Positions 55,601 through 63,475 of a DNA stretch of 64,000 nucleotides are shown in pieces (position 1 is the stretch's first letter; every line of letters starts with the position of its first letter). The notes under the pieces were generated by a model. The model did not search any database and was not told where the DNA came from. It was given only the letters and a program-made list of their open reading frames with translations. The DNA comes from Arthrobacter sp. NicSoilB8 (GTDB taxonomy: Bacteria > Actinomycetota > Actinomycetes > Actinomycetales > Micrococcaceae). A program made the translations under genes and the position numbers. The stretch lies in assembly GCF_019977355.1 (NCBI RefSeq), contig NZ_AP024655.1, positions 3,162,001-3,226,000 of the forward strand. Direction: 5' to 3'.

Positions 55601-55884
55601 TCTTCGCCCTGACGCCCATGGCATTGGGACTGACCGGGGGCGGGGGCTTCATCTCCCAGCCCCTGGCGATCGTGGTGATCGGCGGGCTGATCTCCTCCAC
55701 CGCCCTCACGCTCGTCCTGGTTCCGGTCCTGTACCGGCTCGTGGAAGGACGCCGGGAGCGCAAGGCCCTACAGAAGTCCCTGCCCCGCGGACGCCATTCC
55801 GGGCCGGCCGCGGCTGGGGACTTCCCCGAGGAATTTCCCGATGACTTCTCCGAAGACGCTTCCGTGCCGACGGGGTCGCACTAG
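52690..55884 (+). CDS. RND-family efflux permease
   Basis: Resistance-nodulation-division transporter of about 1064 residues from ATG 52690 (MFRLAKLSLANRALIALITV). Twelve predicted membrane helices in the usual 1+5+1+5 arrangement: TM1 in ALIALITVFASVFGV, a block from LLGLGFAVVVILVFLMSVRA through VVDDSIVVIENIKRHLSYGE (the RND proton-relay Asp pair 'DDS'), and a second block from LLAAVAIVYVIMVAAFK to the end. Two large extracytoplasmic loops with the pore/porter repeats (SMPGASPEVVDKQISAP). No adaptor or outer-membrane gene, as expected for a monoderm. The C-terminal tail after RLVEGRRERKAL is acidic. Convergent with pls; stops share CTAG. Confidence 0.92.
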   Translation: MFRLAKLSLANRALIALITVFASVFGVITMSSLKQELIPSIEFPQITVITSMPGASPEVVDKQISAPLETALNSVEGLESTSSTSRNGVSQITLALTYGSNLDRARNQIDRAISNARQALPKDVQPQAIAGSISDFPIVFLAVSSDKPLSELNADLARLSVPRLQKLDGVRGADVTGGATQHIQILPRPGDLAESGASIQSISDALKNNGSLVPAGTVEEQGKTLSLQIGSPVDSLDAIKALPLGAARNAATIGSVADVSLVEDARTSITRTNGKETLALSVTKKPEGDTVAISHAVKDAIPQLEAELGSNAKFTPVFDQAPFIEKSIKDLTTEGLLGLGFAVVVILVFLMSVRATLVTAVSIPLSLLITFIGLSATGYSLNILTLGALTIAIGRVVDDSIVVIENIKRHLSYGEDKITAIVTAIREVAGAITASTLTTVAVFLPIAFVGDLAGELFRPFALTVTIALLSSLLVSLTIVPVLAYWFLRTPAVAGSPAGSAAGIAAKAHEAEQHTLLQRGYLPVLAGTQRHPVLTLIAAALVLGGTVAMSPLLATDLLGRSGENSMTVKQALPAGTSLDEASASAIRVEGVLRGIDGIKDVQSTTGNAQTGFSALLSSGASNSTFTVVTDEKANQGKLQDTVRNELAKLGDAGKITVGSQQGGFGTSSTVDITLKAASTADLRAASDSMVKAMDGVPGSSEVATNLAASQPVVQVKVDRAKAVAAGLNEERVAGVLAATISPIPAGTVRIETNDFPVRIGEGTRFTSIDAVRDIPLPTPAGAVPLGSIAAVEQVDVPVSITASNGQRTARVSVTPSGANLGAVSTEVQNRLKAVQLPPGVTATIGGATTQQADSFRQLGLALLAAVAIVYVIMVAAFKSLVQPLILLVSIPFAATGAIALLVVTGVPLGLPSLIGMLMLVGIVVTNAIVLIDLINQYRQPRNGEPGMAVADAITHGARQRLRPILMTALATVFALTPMALGLTGGGGFISQPLAIVVIGGLISSTALTLVLVPVLYRLVEGRRERKALQKSLPRGRHSGPAAAGDFPEEFPDDFSEDASVPTGSH

Positions 55885-58800
55885 GAACGGGACCCCGGGA
55901 GCTCGGCGTCGGTCTTGGCATTGCCATTGGCCTTCGCCTTGGCCTCGACGCTCGACTTGGCCTGGACCTGGGTTGCCTTCGCCGCCTTGTGGGTTCCGTG
56001 GGCCGCATGGGTTGCGTGGGTTCCGTAGGGTCCCTTCGAGAGCCTGAGGAGCCCACCGGGCGCAGCGGCTACCTCCCTGTGACGGGGGCCGCCGTGGCGG
56101 GGGCTGGCGGAAAACACGGCCGCGAGCGCTTTGGGTGCCGCCGGGCTCATCACCTCGCGCGCCGGGTTGCCGGAATATATTGCATTTTCCGGGACGTCCT
56201 CGCCTTTCATCAGAAAGGCGTCGGCCCCGAGAGTCGAACCATCGCGCATCGTCACCCCGTAGTTGACCCAGGAATCCACGCCCAGGGAGCAGCGGTTGCC
56301 GATCGCGATGTAGTCAGATTTGAAGGCGCCGTCTTCCATGGAGTGGCCCTGAACGTGCACTCCCTCGTTGAACGTGCAGTCATCCCCGATCGTCACGAGG
56401 GTCTTTTCCGGCATGTTCAGGCCGGCGTCGTAGAGCCGCTTGCCCACCTTGACCCCCAGCAGCCTCCAGGTCAGGGGCTTGAACGGGGTTCCGTTGAACG
56501 GCGCCCCGGCCAGCAGCTTCCAGAGCCGTTCGTGCTGCCAGAAGTACCGGTCGTAGATCGAGCAGTACTGCGGCTTCAGGCGGCGGAAGCCCATAACCGA
56601 ACGCTCCACCAATGCCATAAACAGAATGCGGAACACCACCAGGCCGAGCATTGCCCCGGCGACGGCCAGCGCACCGAGGAAACTGTGCGCGGATACGGCA
56701 ACGGCGCCGGCGAGTGTGGCAACAAACAACAGGACCCAGCGCACGGCCAGGAACAGCACCATGCTCACGATGTTGTGCCGGTTCTTGGACGGGAGAAGCC
56801 TGTTCATGGCGTCCGCGATCTTGAGCTCGTCGAACTCGGCGTCACGCTGAACGGACCGCGGAATCTCGAATGCGGGTGATCCCAGCAGCCCCACATCCCT
56901 CCGGACCGGGCCGTCAATCGGAATCATCACTTTCGAGGCCAGGAGACAGTTCTCCCCGACGCGGGCTCCAATCGGAAACGTGATGTTGTTTCCCAGGAAG
57001 TTGTGGCCGGCGATCCGGACCCGTGAGAGCCGGAAGGACGAGCCGGTGTAGTCGGCGTTCATCATGTTCAGACCGTCCGAAACCATGGTCCCTGTCCCGA
57101 CGGAGTTGAGGAACGGCGACTCGTGGCCCAGCGTGGGGCCGAAGTTCGACCCTGTTTGCTGCACCTTGCCCAGGTCCCAGCCCAGCGCCCGCAGGTAGTG
57201 CACGATGTAGGAGCTGTCGCCGAAGATGTCCTTGTAGAGCCTGGCGTTGGAGGTGCGGGCAATCAGCCGATGGATCGAATAATGCCAGCCGTAAAGCGGA
57301 TAGACGACATCGGGCTTGAGGAAATGGTTCAGCAACCGCGGAACACAGAGGACAACCACCAGACCGACTATCAGGCCGCCAATGAACACGACCAGTGTCA
57401 TCACCGCCACATCAACAAAGAACGTGTAGGCGCCCAGCTGCAGGTGCCCGGTGTCCAGGTAGGGAGGCAGGAGCGCGGCCAGGCCGAGCACGCCCGCCGG
57501 AACGACCAGGACCAGCCGGTTGAACAACTGGAGGAGGCTGAAGATGACCCTCCGCCGGGTGGTGCAGGGCACGGCCGGGACTCGCCGGTAGTTGGCGCTG
57601 GCACGCGCCGCGGGGGAACCGTGCCACACCTGTCCCTCGGGCACGACCTGCGAGGTCTGCAGCGATGACGCATGTCCAAGCTGGGTGTCGTTGCCCATCG
57701 TCGTTCCGATGTCGAGGGTGGTCCGCTCCGAGACAAGGACATTGCTTCCCAGCGTCACCGGGCCCATCTCGATGAGTCCCGAATGTGCCCGGTAGCAAAC
57801 GAACGATGAATCTTTATTGATCACGGAGTTGTCGCCGACGGTGAGCAGGTCCGGGCAGGCGGGCAGCTTCCGGGAGAAGATCGCCACCCCCTTGCCAATC
57901 TTGGCGCCCAAGAGCCGCAAGTACAGCACATAGAGCGGAGAGCCGACGAAGAGAGCGAGCGGGTTTGCCCGCATCAGCGTCTTGACCACCCAAAATCGCA
58001 GATAAGCCAGACTCCAAATTCTGATGGTGCCCGGCTTCCACCGCCCGACGAGGACCCATTTGAGGATGATCGGGGTCACGGACAGGACCACGAACATGGC
58101 GGCGCCGAAACCGACGGCGCGAAGCCACATGTCAAGGAGGGTGGTTCCCCCCAACGTCCATTCGTAGCCAAAGACCAGCAGCCATGCGGCGTACATGGTG
58201 TAACCCAGGAAAAACAGCAATTGGACGACACCGCAAAGAGCGTACTGGAACGAGCTCACGGGAGGCACCGGTGCCGGGAGTACGGCGCCGGGCTCCGGCA
58301 CGGCGGCGCTGTCAACGGATTCACTGTGCCGTGCCTCGAGGCATACGGCAAGCTGCCGCACCGTCGGGTTCTCGTAGATGTCCTGCATTGCGGCCGGTGG
58401 CAGGGCGGTTTCTTTTCTGATGCGGGCGCAGAAGCGGGCCATCAGCAAGGAATCCGCGCCCAGGTCGTTGAAGAAATGGGCATCGGTTGACACCTTGTCA
58501 AGGCTCAACACGGCGCCGAGCTGCGCCGCCAGGGCCTCTTCGGCGGCGGTCGTTGGGGCGGTAAACGACCCGGCGGCCGCCTGGCTGATTCTGTGCTCTG
58601 GACGGGGTAACCGTTTCCTGTCCACTTTGTCGCTGGCCATCATGGGAATGGCGTCCAGCTGTTCAAAATAGGCAGGAACCATGTACCCGGGAAGCCTGGT
58701 GCGCAGCATCCGGTGGAGGTCATGGGCATCAACGCCCGCGACATCCTGGCGAATGGTGTAGTAGGCGGCCAGTTCCACGGTTCCGGGTTCCGGTTCAAAC

Positions 58801-60242
58801 GTCTGGACGACCGCCTGGGCAATTCCGGGGAGCTGGAGGAGGACGGATTCGATCTCGCTCAGCTCGATGCGGTAGCCGCGAATCTTGACCTGAGTATCGA
58901 TCCGGCCGAAGTATTCGAGTTCCCCGTCGTCGTTGACCCGGCCCAGATCCCCGGTGCGATAGATCCGGCCGGAGGGATTGTTCCCGATCCCCAGGAAGTC
59001 CGGCACGAACGCCCGGTCCGTCAGGTCCTGGCGGTTCACGTATCCCCGCGCCAGTCCCACGCCGGCGAGGCCTATCTCACCGGATTCACCCCGGGGCAGC
59101 GCCCGGCTCTGCTCGGGGTCAAGGATGACCGCCGAGTACGTGGGCAGGGGCACGCCGAGGGACACGGGCACGTCCGGGTCGAGGACCGACCACGTGGCAG
59201 TTACCGTCGCTTCGGTCGGGCCGTAGACATTCAGGAAGCGGCGCCCGGGGCGGTGCCAGCGCAGGACGAGATCCTTGGGGCAGGCCTCCCCGGAAACCAG
59301 CAGGAACCGCAAATCGGGCAGATCATCGTCGAGCGTCGCCAGCAGCGTTGGAACACAGCAAAGAGCCGTGATCCGTTTCTCCTGCAGGTACTCCGCGAGC
59401 TCGGCGCCCAGCATGCTGGATCGTCCGGGCTTAGGCACCAGGGTGGCCCCGACCATCCAGGCGACCCAGATTTCTTCCACCGAAAAATCAAAGGCGATCG
59501 TCATGCCTTGGTACACGCGGTCCGTGGGCTCGATTCCGTAAATGTCGGAGGCCACCCGGATGAAATTGCAGATACTGGCCTGTTCCACCGCCACGCCCTT
59601 TGGCCGGCCCGTCGAACCGGAGGTGTAGATGATGTATGCCAGTTCATCCTTCGTCCCGCCATGGTCCGCACCGCTCAGGCGGGCCGGGTCCTTCGCCTCG
59701 ATCTGCGCCTGCACATCATCAACACACACCGTAACGGCGGCCACTTCAGGCAGCAGGTCCTTCAGATGGGACAGTGACAGGATCATGGCCACATTGGCGT
59801 CTTCAACGATGTACTGGAGGCGGTCCGGAGGGAATCCCGGATCCAGCGGAACATAGGCCGCGTGGATCTTCAAGACGGCAAGCATCGCCACGTACGACCG
59901 CCACGGCTGGTCAAACAGCAGCGCGACGCGGTCGCCCGGCCGGGCACCGCACACCAGGAGATGACGCGCCAGCTGATTCGCCCGTTCGTCCAGCTCCCTG
60001 TACGTCAGGACAACGTCCCCGGCATCCACGGCAATCTGGTCGTCCAGCCCCTGGTCCCGCAGGTCATCACAGCGGTCCTCGAAAAGCTGGTCCAGCCGCT
60101 CGCCCCGATGCCAGCGCGCGGCCTGATCCGGCGCGGCCGATGTCAGGACAGTTCCCCCCTCCAAACCGCCAACCGTGGACATCTTTCCGCGCAACTCAGG
60201 GGGTGTGGTGAGGCTGTTGCCGATCCTCGCGGTCTTGCCCAT
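55881..60242 (-). CDS. membrane-embedded Pls-type poly-amino-acid synthetase
   Basis: A 1453-residue single-module peptide synthetase of the epsilon-poly-lysine synthetase (Pls) type. Residues about 45-545 are the adenylation domain: A3 YTSGSTGRPKGVAVE (206-220), A5 NVYGPTEATV (338-347), A8 QVKIRGYRIELSEIE (451-465), A10 SDKVDRKRLP. Residues 565-635 are a carrier domain with FFNDLGADSLL (Ser598 for phosphopantetheine). From 665 there are about six membrane helices in pairs separating three hexapeptide-repeat domains (about 780-870, 1035-1115 and 1265-1365). No condensation or thioesterase domain. By hand alignment the binding-pocket residues are D, F, E, C, L, S, V, V, T, K; Glu at the third place suits a basic substrate. 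ATG 60242 has AAGGAGC. Operon with an aspartokinase and a diaminobutyrate aminotransferase; substrate probably 2,4-diaminobutyrate. Confidence 0.9.
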   Translation of the reverse strand: MGKTARIGNSLTTPPELRGKMSTVGGLEGGTVLTSAAPDQAARWHRGERLDQLFEDRCDDLRDQGLDDQIAVDAGDVVLTYRELDERANQLARHLLVCGARPGDRVALLFDQPWRSYVAMLAVLKIHAAYVPLDPGFPPDRLQYIVEDANVAMILSLSHLKDLLPEVAAVTVCVDDVQAQIEAKDPARLSGADHGGTKDELAYIIYTSGSTGRPKGVAVEQASICNFIRVASDIYGIEPTDRVYQGMTIAFDFSVEEIWVAWMVGATLVPKPGRSSMLGAELAEYLQEKRITALCCVPTLLATLDDDLPDLRFLLVSGEACPKDLVLRWHRPGRRFLNVYGPTEATVTATWSVLDPDVPVSLGVPLPTYSAVILDPEQSRALPRGESGEIGLAGVGLARGYVNRQDLTDRAFVPDFLGIGNNPSGRIYRTGDLGRVNDDGELEYFGRIDTQVKIRGYRIELSEIESVLLQLPGIAQAVVQTFEPEPGTVELAAYYTIRQDVAGVDAHDLHRMLRTRLPGYMVPAYFEQLDAIPMMASDKVDRKRLPRPEHRISQAAAGSFTAPTTAAEEALAAQLGAVLSLDKVSTDAHFFNDLGADSLLMARFCARIRKETALPPAAMQDIYENPTVRQLAVCLEARHSESVDSAAVPEPGAVLPAPVPPVSSFQYALCGVVQLLFFLGYTMYAAWLLVFGYEWTLGGTTLLDMWLRAVGFGAAMFVVLSVTPIILKWVLVGRWKPGTIRIWSLAYLRFWVVKTLMRANPLALFVGSPLYVLYLRLLGAKIGKGVAIFSRKLPACPDLLTVGDNSVINKDSSFVCYRAHSGLIEMGPVTLGSNVLVSERTTLDIGTTMGNDTQLGHASSLQTSQVVPEGQVWHGSPAARASANYRRVPAVPCTTRRRVIFSLLQLFNRLVLVVPAGVLGLAALLPPYLDTGHLQLGAYTFFVDVAVMTLVVFIGGLIVGLVVVLCVPRLLNHFLKPDVVYPLYGWHYSIHRLIARTSNARLYKDIFGDSSYIVHYLRALGWDLGKVQQTGSNFGPTLGHESPFLNSVGTGTMVSDGLNMMNADYTGSSFRLSRVRIAGHNFLGNNITFPIGARVGENCLLASKVMIPIDGPVRRDVGLLGSPAFEIPRSVQRDAEFDELKIADAMNRLLPSKNRHNIVSMVLFLAVRWVLLFVATLAGAVAVSAHSFLGALAVAGAMLGLVVFRILFMALVERSVMGFRRLKPQYCSIYDRYFWQHERLWKLLAGAPFNGTPFKPLTWRLLGVKVGKRLYDAGLNMPEKTLVTIGDDCTFNEGVHVQGHSMEDGAFKSDYIAIGNRCSLGVDSWVNYGVTMRDGSTLGADAFLMKGEDVPENAIYSGNPAREVMSPAAPKALAAVFSASPRHGGPRHREVAAAPGGLLRLSKGPYGTHATHAAHGTHKAAKATQVQAKSSVEAKAKANGNAKTDAELPGSRS

Positions 60243-60257
60243 CCTTTAGCTCCTTCG

Positions 60258-61733
60258 CTAGAAGTGACGTGCCACTGTTCTGCTGTCCTGCGGGACATGC
60301 GGCCTGCCGTCCCGCAGGACATGCGCGGTTTCGTGGCCAGAAATCGCAGCCCACGTGCCGACCGGGGCGCCTACGGCGACCGTGAGGTTGCCGACGCGGC
60401 CCGTCCTCGCTTCCTCTTCCGCCGGAGCCACGCCGAATGCCCGGCGGACAGCACGTTCGGCATCCGCGAGCCGGTCGGTGTGGGTGACGGCCCCCATGCA
60501 CGTCTCGGAAATGTCGACCAAATCCAGTTCAACGTCGGCGTCCGAAAGAGCCTTCAGGAAGGTGCAGAAGATTTCCGGGGAGGACCGCATGCCCAGGCCT
60601 GTGATGGATACCCGGCCCACGTGGCCTTGATGCTGCAAGCCCTGGAAACCTATGGTCCCTTTTGCCGCGTTGAGCACGGCAAGTGCGGGAGCTGCCTGGC
60701 CTTCGGGCAGAATCAGGGCTACGTCGGAGCGACTCGAGCCCGGGCCGGCCGCATTTTGGGCGATTGTCTGGACGTTGGCCCCCGAACGGGACAGCACATG
60801 AAAGATGCGCGCGATGCTGTCCGGCTGGTCCGGAATGCCAAGTACGACGATTTTCGAAGAAGAGTTGACGCCGGCCACTCCGGTCACCAGCGCTTGCTCC
60901 CGTGCGGGCTGGCGGCGTGAACTGCGGTCAAGGCCAGGCAGGATCAACGTCCCCGGCTCCGGCACGAATGAGGATCTCACGTGGATCGGAATTCCGAACC
61001 GGCGGGCATATTCAACACACCGCAGATGCAGTACCTTGCTCCCGGAGGCCGCGAACTCCAGCATTTCCTCACTTGAGAGGACATCGATCTTTCGCGCTGC
61101 CGGCACCACGCGGGGGTCCGCCGTGTAGACGCCGTCGACGTCGGTGTATATTTCACAGACGCTGGCGCCAAGTGCCGCGGCAAGCGCCACCGCGGTGAGA
61201 TCTGAACCGCCGCGTCCGAGGGTAGTCACCTTCCCCCGTTTCTTGGTCCTTCCCTGAAATCCGGCAACGATCGGGATTTCGCCGTGAGCCAGGCAGGTGC
61301 GCACCCGGTCCGGCCTGACATCGGTAATGTGTGCTTTGCCGTGAATGCTGTCGGTGATGAGGCCGGCCGCACTGCCCGTAAAGGTGCGGGGCACCTGGCC
61401 AAGATCTGCCAGTGCGATCGCCAGCAGTGCGGAGGACACAAGTTCGCCGATGCTCAGGAGGGCATCGAGGTCCGACGGGAGCGGCCGGGTGGAAACCTCG
61501 GCGGCGAGGTCGCAGAGTTCGTCGGTGGTGTCCCCCATGGCGGACACCACCGCCACTACCCGATATCCGTTCGCCCGCGTCTTGGCGATGCGCTCGGCCG
61601 CACGGATGATGCCCGCGGCGTCCGCCAGCGACGAGCCACCGAACTTTTGCACAATGACACTTCCCGGGGGAATCACCTGGCCTGTTTCCTCAAGATGACG
61701 GTCGTTGGCCGCTGTTGCTTTGCGGGTACCCAT
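60258..61733 (-). CDS. aspartokinase dedicated to the poly-amino-acid operon
   Basis: Aspartate kinase producing aspartyl phosphate, 491 residues from ATG 61733 (GGGGAGAGAA upstream; a further ATG at 61754 lacks a site). KFGGSSLADAAGIIRAAERI is the N-terminal phosphate-binding block, TTLGRGGSDLTAVALAAALG the ATP/aspartate site, and ACT-type domains start at SKIVVLGIPDQPDSIARIFH and VSITGLGMRSSPEIFCTFLK. The last 60 residues extend beyond the ACT pair and lack similarity I know. It differs in context from a housekeeping lysC, which would sit with asd. It is the middle gene of the operon, 15 bases ahead of pls. A dedicated kinase would bypass feedback control by lysine and threonine; whether this one is insensitive cannot be read from sequence. 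Confidence 0.9.
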   Translation of the reverse strand: MGTRKATAANDRHLEETGQVIPPGSVIVQKFGGSSLADAAGIIRAAERIAKTRANGYRVVAVVSAMGDTTDELCDLAAEVSTRPLPSDLDALLSIGELVSSALLAIALADLGQVPRTFTGSAAGLITDSIHGKAHITDVRPDRVRTCLAHGEIPIVAGFQGRTKKRGKVTTLGRGGSDLTAVALAAALGASVCEIYTDVDGVYTADPRVVPAARKIDVLSSEEMLEFAASGSKVLHLRCVEYARRFGIPIHVRSSFVPEPGTLILPGLDRSSRRQPAREQALVTGVAGVNSSSKIVVLGIPDQPDSIARIFHVLSRSGANVQTIAQNAAGPGSSRSDVALILPEGQAAPALAVLNAAKGTIGFQGLQHQGHVGRVSITGLGMRSSPEIFCTFLKALSDADVELDLVDISETCMGAVTHTDRLADAERAVRRAFGVAPAEEEARTGRVGNLTVAVGAPVGTWAAISGHETAHVLRDGRPHVPQDSRTVARHF

Positions 61734-61817
61734 TTCTCTCCCCGAAATTTGCATTATTCTTGCGAGCGGAGGTTTCCGCGAGGGGCCTGTCGGTAGCAGG
61801 CCTCTGCGTGCGGATCC

Positions 61818-63089
61818 TCAAACAGTGGACACCAAGGGGACCGGTGCTCCGGTCACAAACTCTGCGGCTTCGGCGAGAATATCGAGTCCCCTCTGCAGAT
61901 CTTCAGGACTGATAGTCAGCGCAGGCATCGTCTTGAGAACCTCACCCTGCGGGCCGGACGTTTCCACGAGCAGACCGCGGGCGAATGATTCCGCCGCGAT
62001 CTTCTCCGCCGTCTCGGGACTGGGGTAGTAGACACCCGCCAGCAGACCCCTGCCACGGACAGTAGCGCCTTCGACGCCGGCCGCGATCCGGGCCAGCCCT
62101 TCGTGCAGCTGCGAAACAGTCCCCGCGACTTTCAGTTCGAACCTGCCGTCCTGCCAGTAGTGTTCCAAGGCTGCGGTTCCCGTGACGAATGCCGGATTGT
62201 GCCCGCGGAACGTTCCGTTGTGCTCTCCAGGTTTCCAAATGTCCAGCGCCGGTTTGAACAGCGTCAGGGACAACGGCAACCCGAAACCTGAGATGGACTT
62301 CGAAAGGCAGACGATGTCTGGCTTGATTCCCGCATCCTCAAAGCTGAAAAACGTCCCGGTGCGTCCACATCCGGCCTGTACGTCGTCAACGATGAGCAGG
62401 ATGTCGTGCTGGCGGCACAGGTCCGACAGTTCACGTAGCCAGGATGCCCGGGCGGCCCGGAGCCCGCCCTCGCCCTGGACAGTCTCCACGATCACCGCGG
62501 CGGGCTTGTCGACCCCCGAGCCGCTGTCTTCCAGGGCACGTCGGAACCAGAGAAAGTCAGGCGTCTGGCCGTCGAGGAACCCGTCATAGGGCATGCTCGA
62601 TGCGTTCGTCAGCGGAACCCCGGCCCCGTGCCGTTTCATTGAATTGCCCGTGACCGACAAAGAGCCCAGGGTCATTCCATGGAAGGCATTGGTGAAGCTG
62701 ATGATGTGCTGCCGGCCGGTGACCTTACGGGCCAGCTTCAGGGCCGCTTCCACCGAGTTTGTTCCGGTCGGCCCAGGGAACATGACCTTGTAGTCCAATT
62801 TCCGTGGTTTGAGGATCAACTCCTGGAATGTCTCGAGGAAGCGCCGCTTGGCAACCGTCTTCATGTCCAGGGAATGGACGATAGCACCGGAGAGGAGGTA
62901 GTCGACGAGCGGCCGCAGCAATACCGGGTTGTTGTGCCCGTAGTTCAAGGCACCGGCGCCGGAGAAGAAGTCCAAGTATTCTCTGCCGTCTTCGCTGCAG
63001 AGGGTGCTGCCGGCGGCACGCTCAAACACCGTGTCCCAGCCCCGGCAATAGGAACGAACCTCGGATTCCAAACTTTCAAAGATATCCAT
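61818..63089 (-). CDS. diaminobutyrate--2-oxoglutarate aminotransferase (EctB-like)
   Basis: Class III PLP aminotransferase converting aspartate semialdehyde plus glutamate into L-2,4-diaminobutyrate, 423 residues from ATG 63089 (GGGGGA nine bases upstream; the frame extends to 63188 without family similarity). EctB-type N-terminus [37 protein letters not shown], the substrate loop [20 protein letters not shown], the PLP Asp in [20 protein letters not shown], and the Schiff-base lysine in [18 protein letters not shown]. No ectA or ectC is nearby, so ectoine is unlikely; it is the first gene of the operon with an aspartokinase and pls. Chain order suggests it supplies the monomer. Confidence 0.93.
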   Translation of the reverse strand: MDIFESLESEVRSYCRGWDTVFERAAGSTLCSEDGREYLDFFSGAGALNYGHNNPVLLRPLVDYLLSGAIVHSLDMKTVAKRRFLETFQELILKPRKLDYKVMFPGPTGTNSVEAALKLARKVTGRQHIISFTNAFHGMTLGSLSVTGNSMKRHGAGVPLTNASSMPYDGFLDGQTPDFLWFRRALEDSGSGVDKPAAVIVETVQGEGGLRAARASWLRELSDLCRQHDILLIVDDVQAGCGRTGTFFSFEDAGIKPDIVCLSKSISGFGLPLSLTLFKPALDIWKPGEHNGTFRGHNPAFVTGTAALEHYWQDGRFELKVAGTVSQLHEGLARIAAGVEGATVRGRGLLAGVYYPSPETAEKIAAESFARGLLVETSGPQGEVLKTMPALTISPEDLQRGLDILAEAAEFVTGAPVPLVSTV

Positions 63090-63225
63090 CTGTCGATGTC
63101 CCCCGTACTTCAGACGAGTGAAATGTCCCGAGCATTCAGACAGCTCAGGATTCCGGATGACGGGCACAGAAGGAGCGCAGCGTGGCAACAGTGGCGCGCT
63201 GGCCGTTCCTCTCGCGAGGCCCGTA

Positions 63226-63358
63226 TTTTTTTCACCTATAGAGGTTTTCTATGCGTGAACTGGACAGAACAGCTATGCCTGCCCCACCTGACGGCTCTTA
63301 TCGTAGTCTCAGGAAATTCACAGCACCTCAGTAGCCGGTACCTGTTTTTTTCACTTAG
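63226..63358. promoter_or_regulatory. operon promoter region with a repeated TTTTTTCACYTA element
   Basis: The 386-base gap 63090-63475 holds no gene. Two copies of a T-run plus TCACCTA/TCACTTA lie at 63226-63238 and 63344-63357, about 118 bases apart, in the same orientation (on the minus strand TAGGTGAAAAAA and TAAGTGAAAAAA). This is the most AT-rich part near the operon and likely includes its promoter and operator. Regulator unknown. Confidence 0.35.
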
Positions 63359-63475
63359 GGGGCCGCTACACTACCCGACTTGGCGGCTGTCCGGCGGCTC
63401 CGGCGCCGCTTGTGTACTCGAAATCGACGCCGGCGTTTGCCCCGATTACAACTTTGCGGCGAATGGCCTATTGCC

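Noticed and set aside
55881..60242. Conventional NRPS or siderophore synthetase
   Set aside because: No condensation or thioesterase domain; membrane helices and hexapeptide repeats replace them, as in Pls-type enzymes.
61818..63089. Ectoine biosynthesis cluster
   Set aside because: The aminotransferase is EctB-like, but no ectA acetyltransferase or ectC synthase lies nearby, and the neighbour is a peptide synthetase.
63100..63240. Leader peptide (GTG AAA AAA ATA...) upstream of the diaminobutyrate aminotransferase
   Set aside because: No terminator or amino-acid bias was found; the frame looks accidental.
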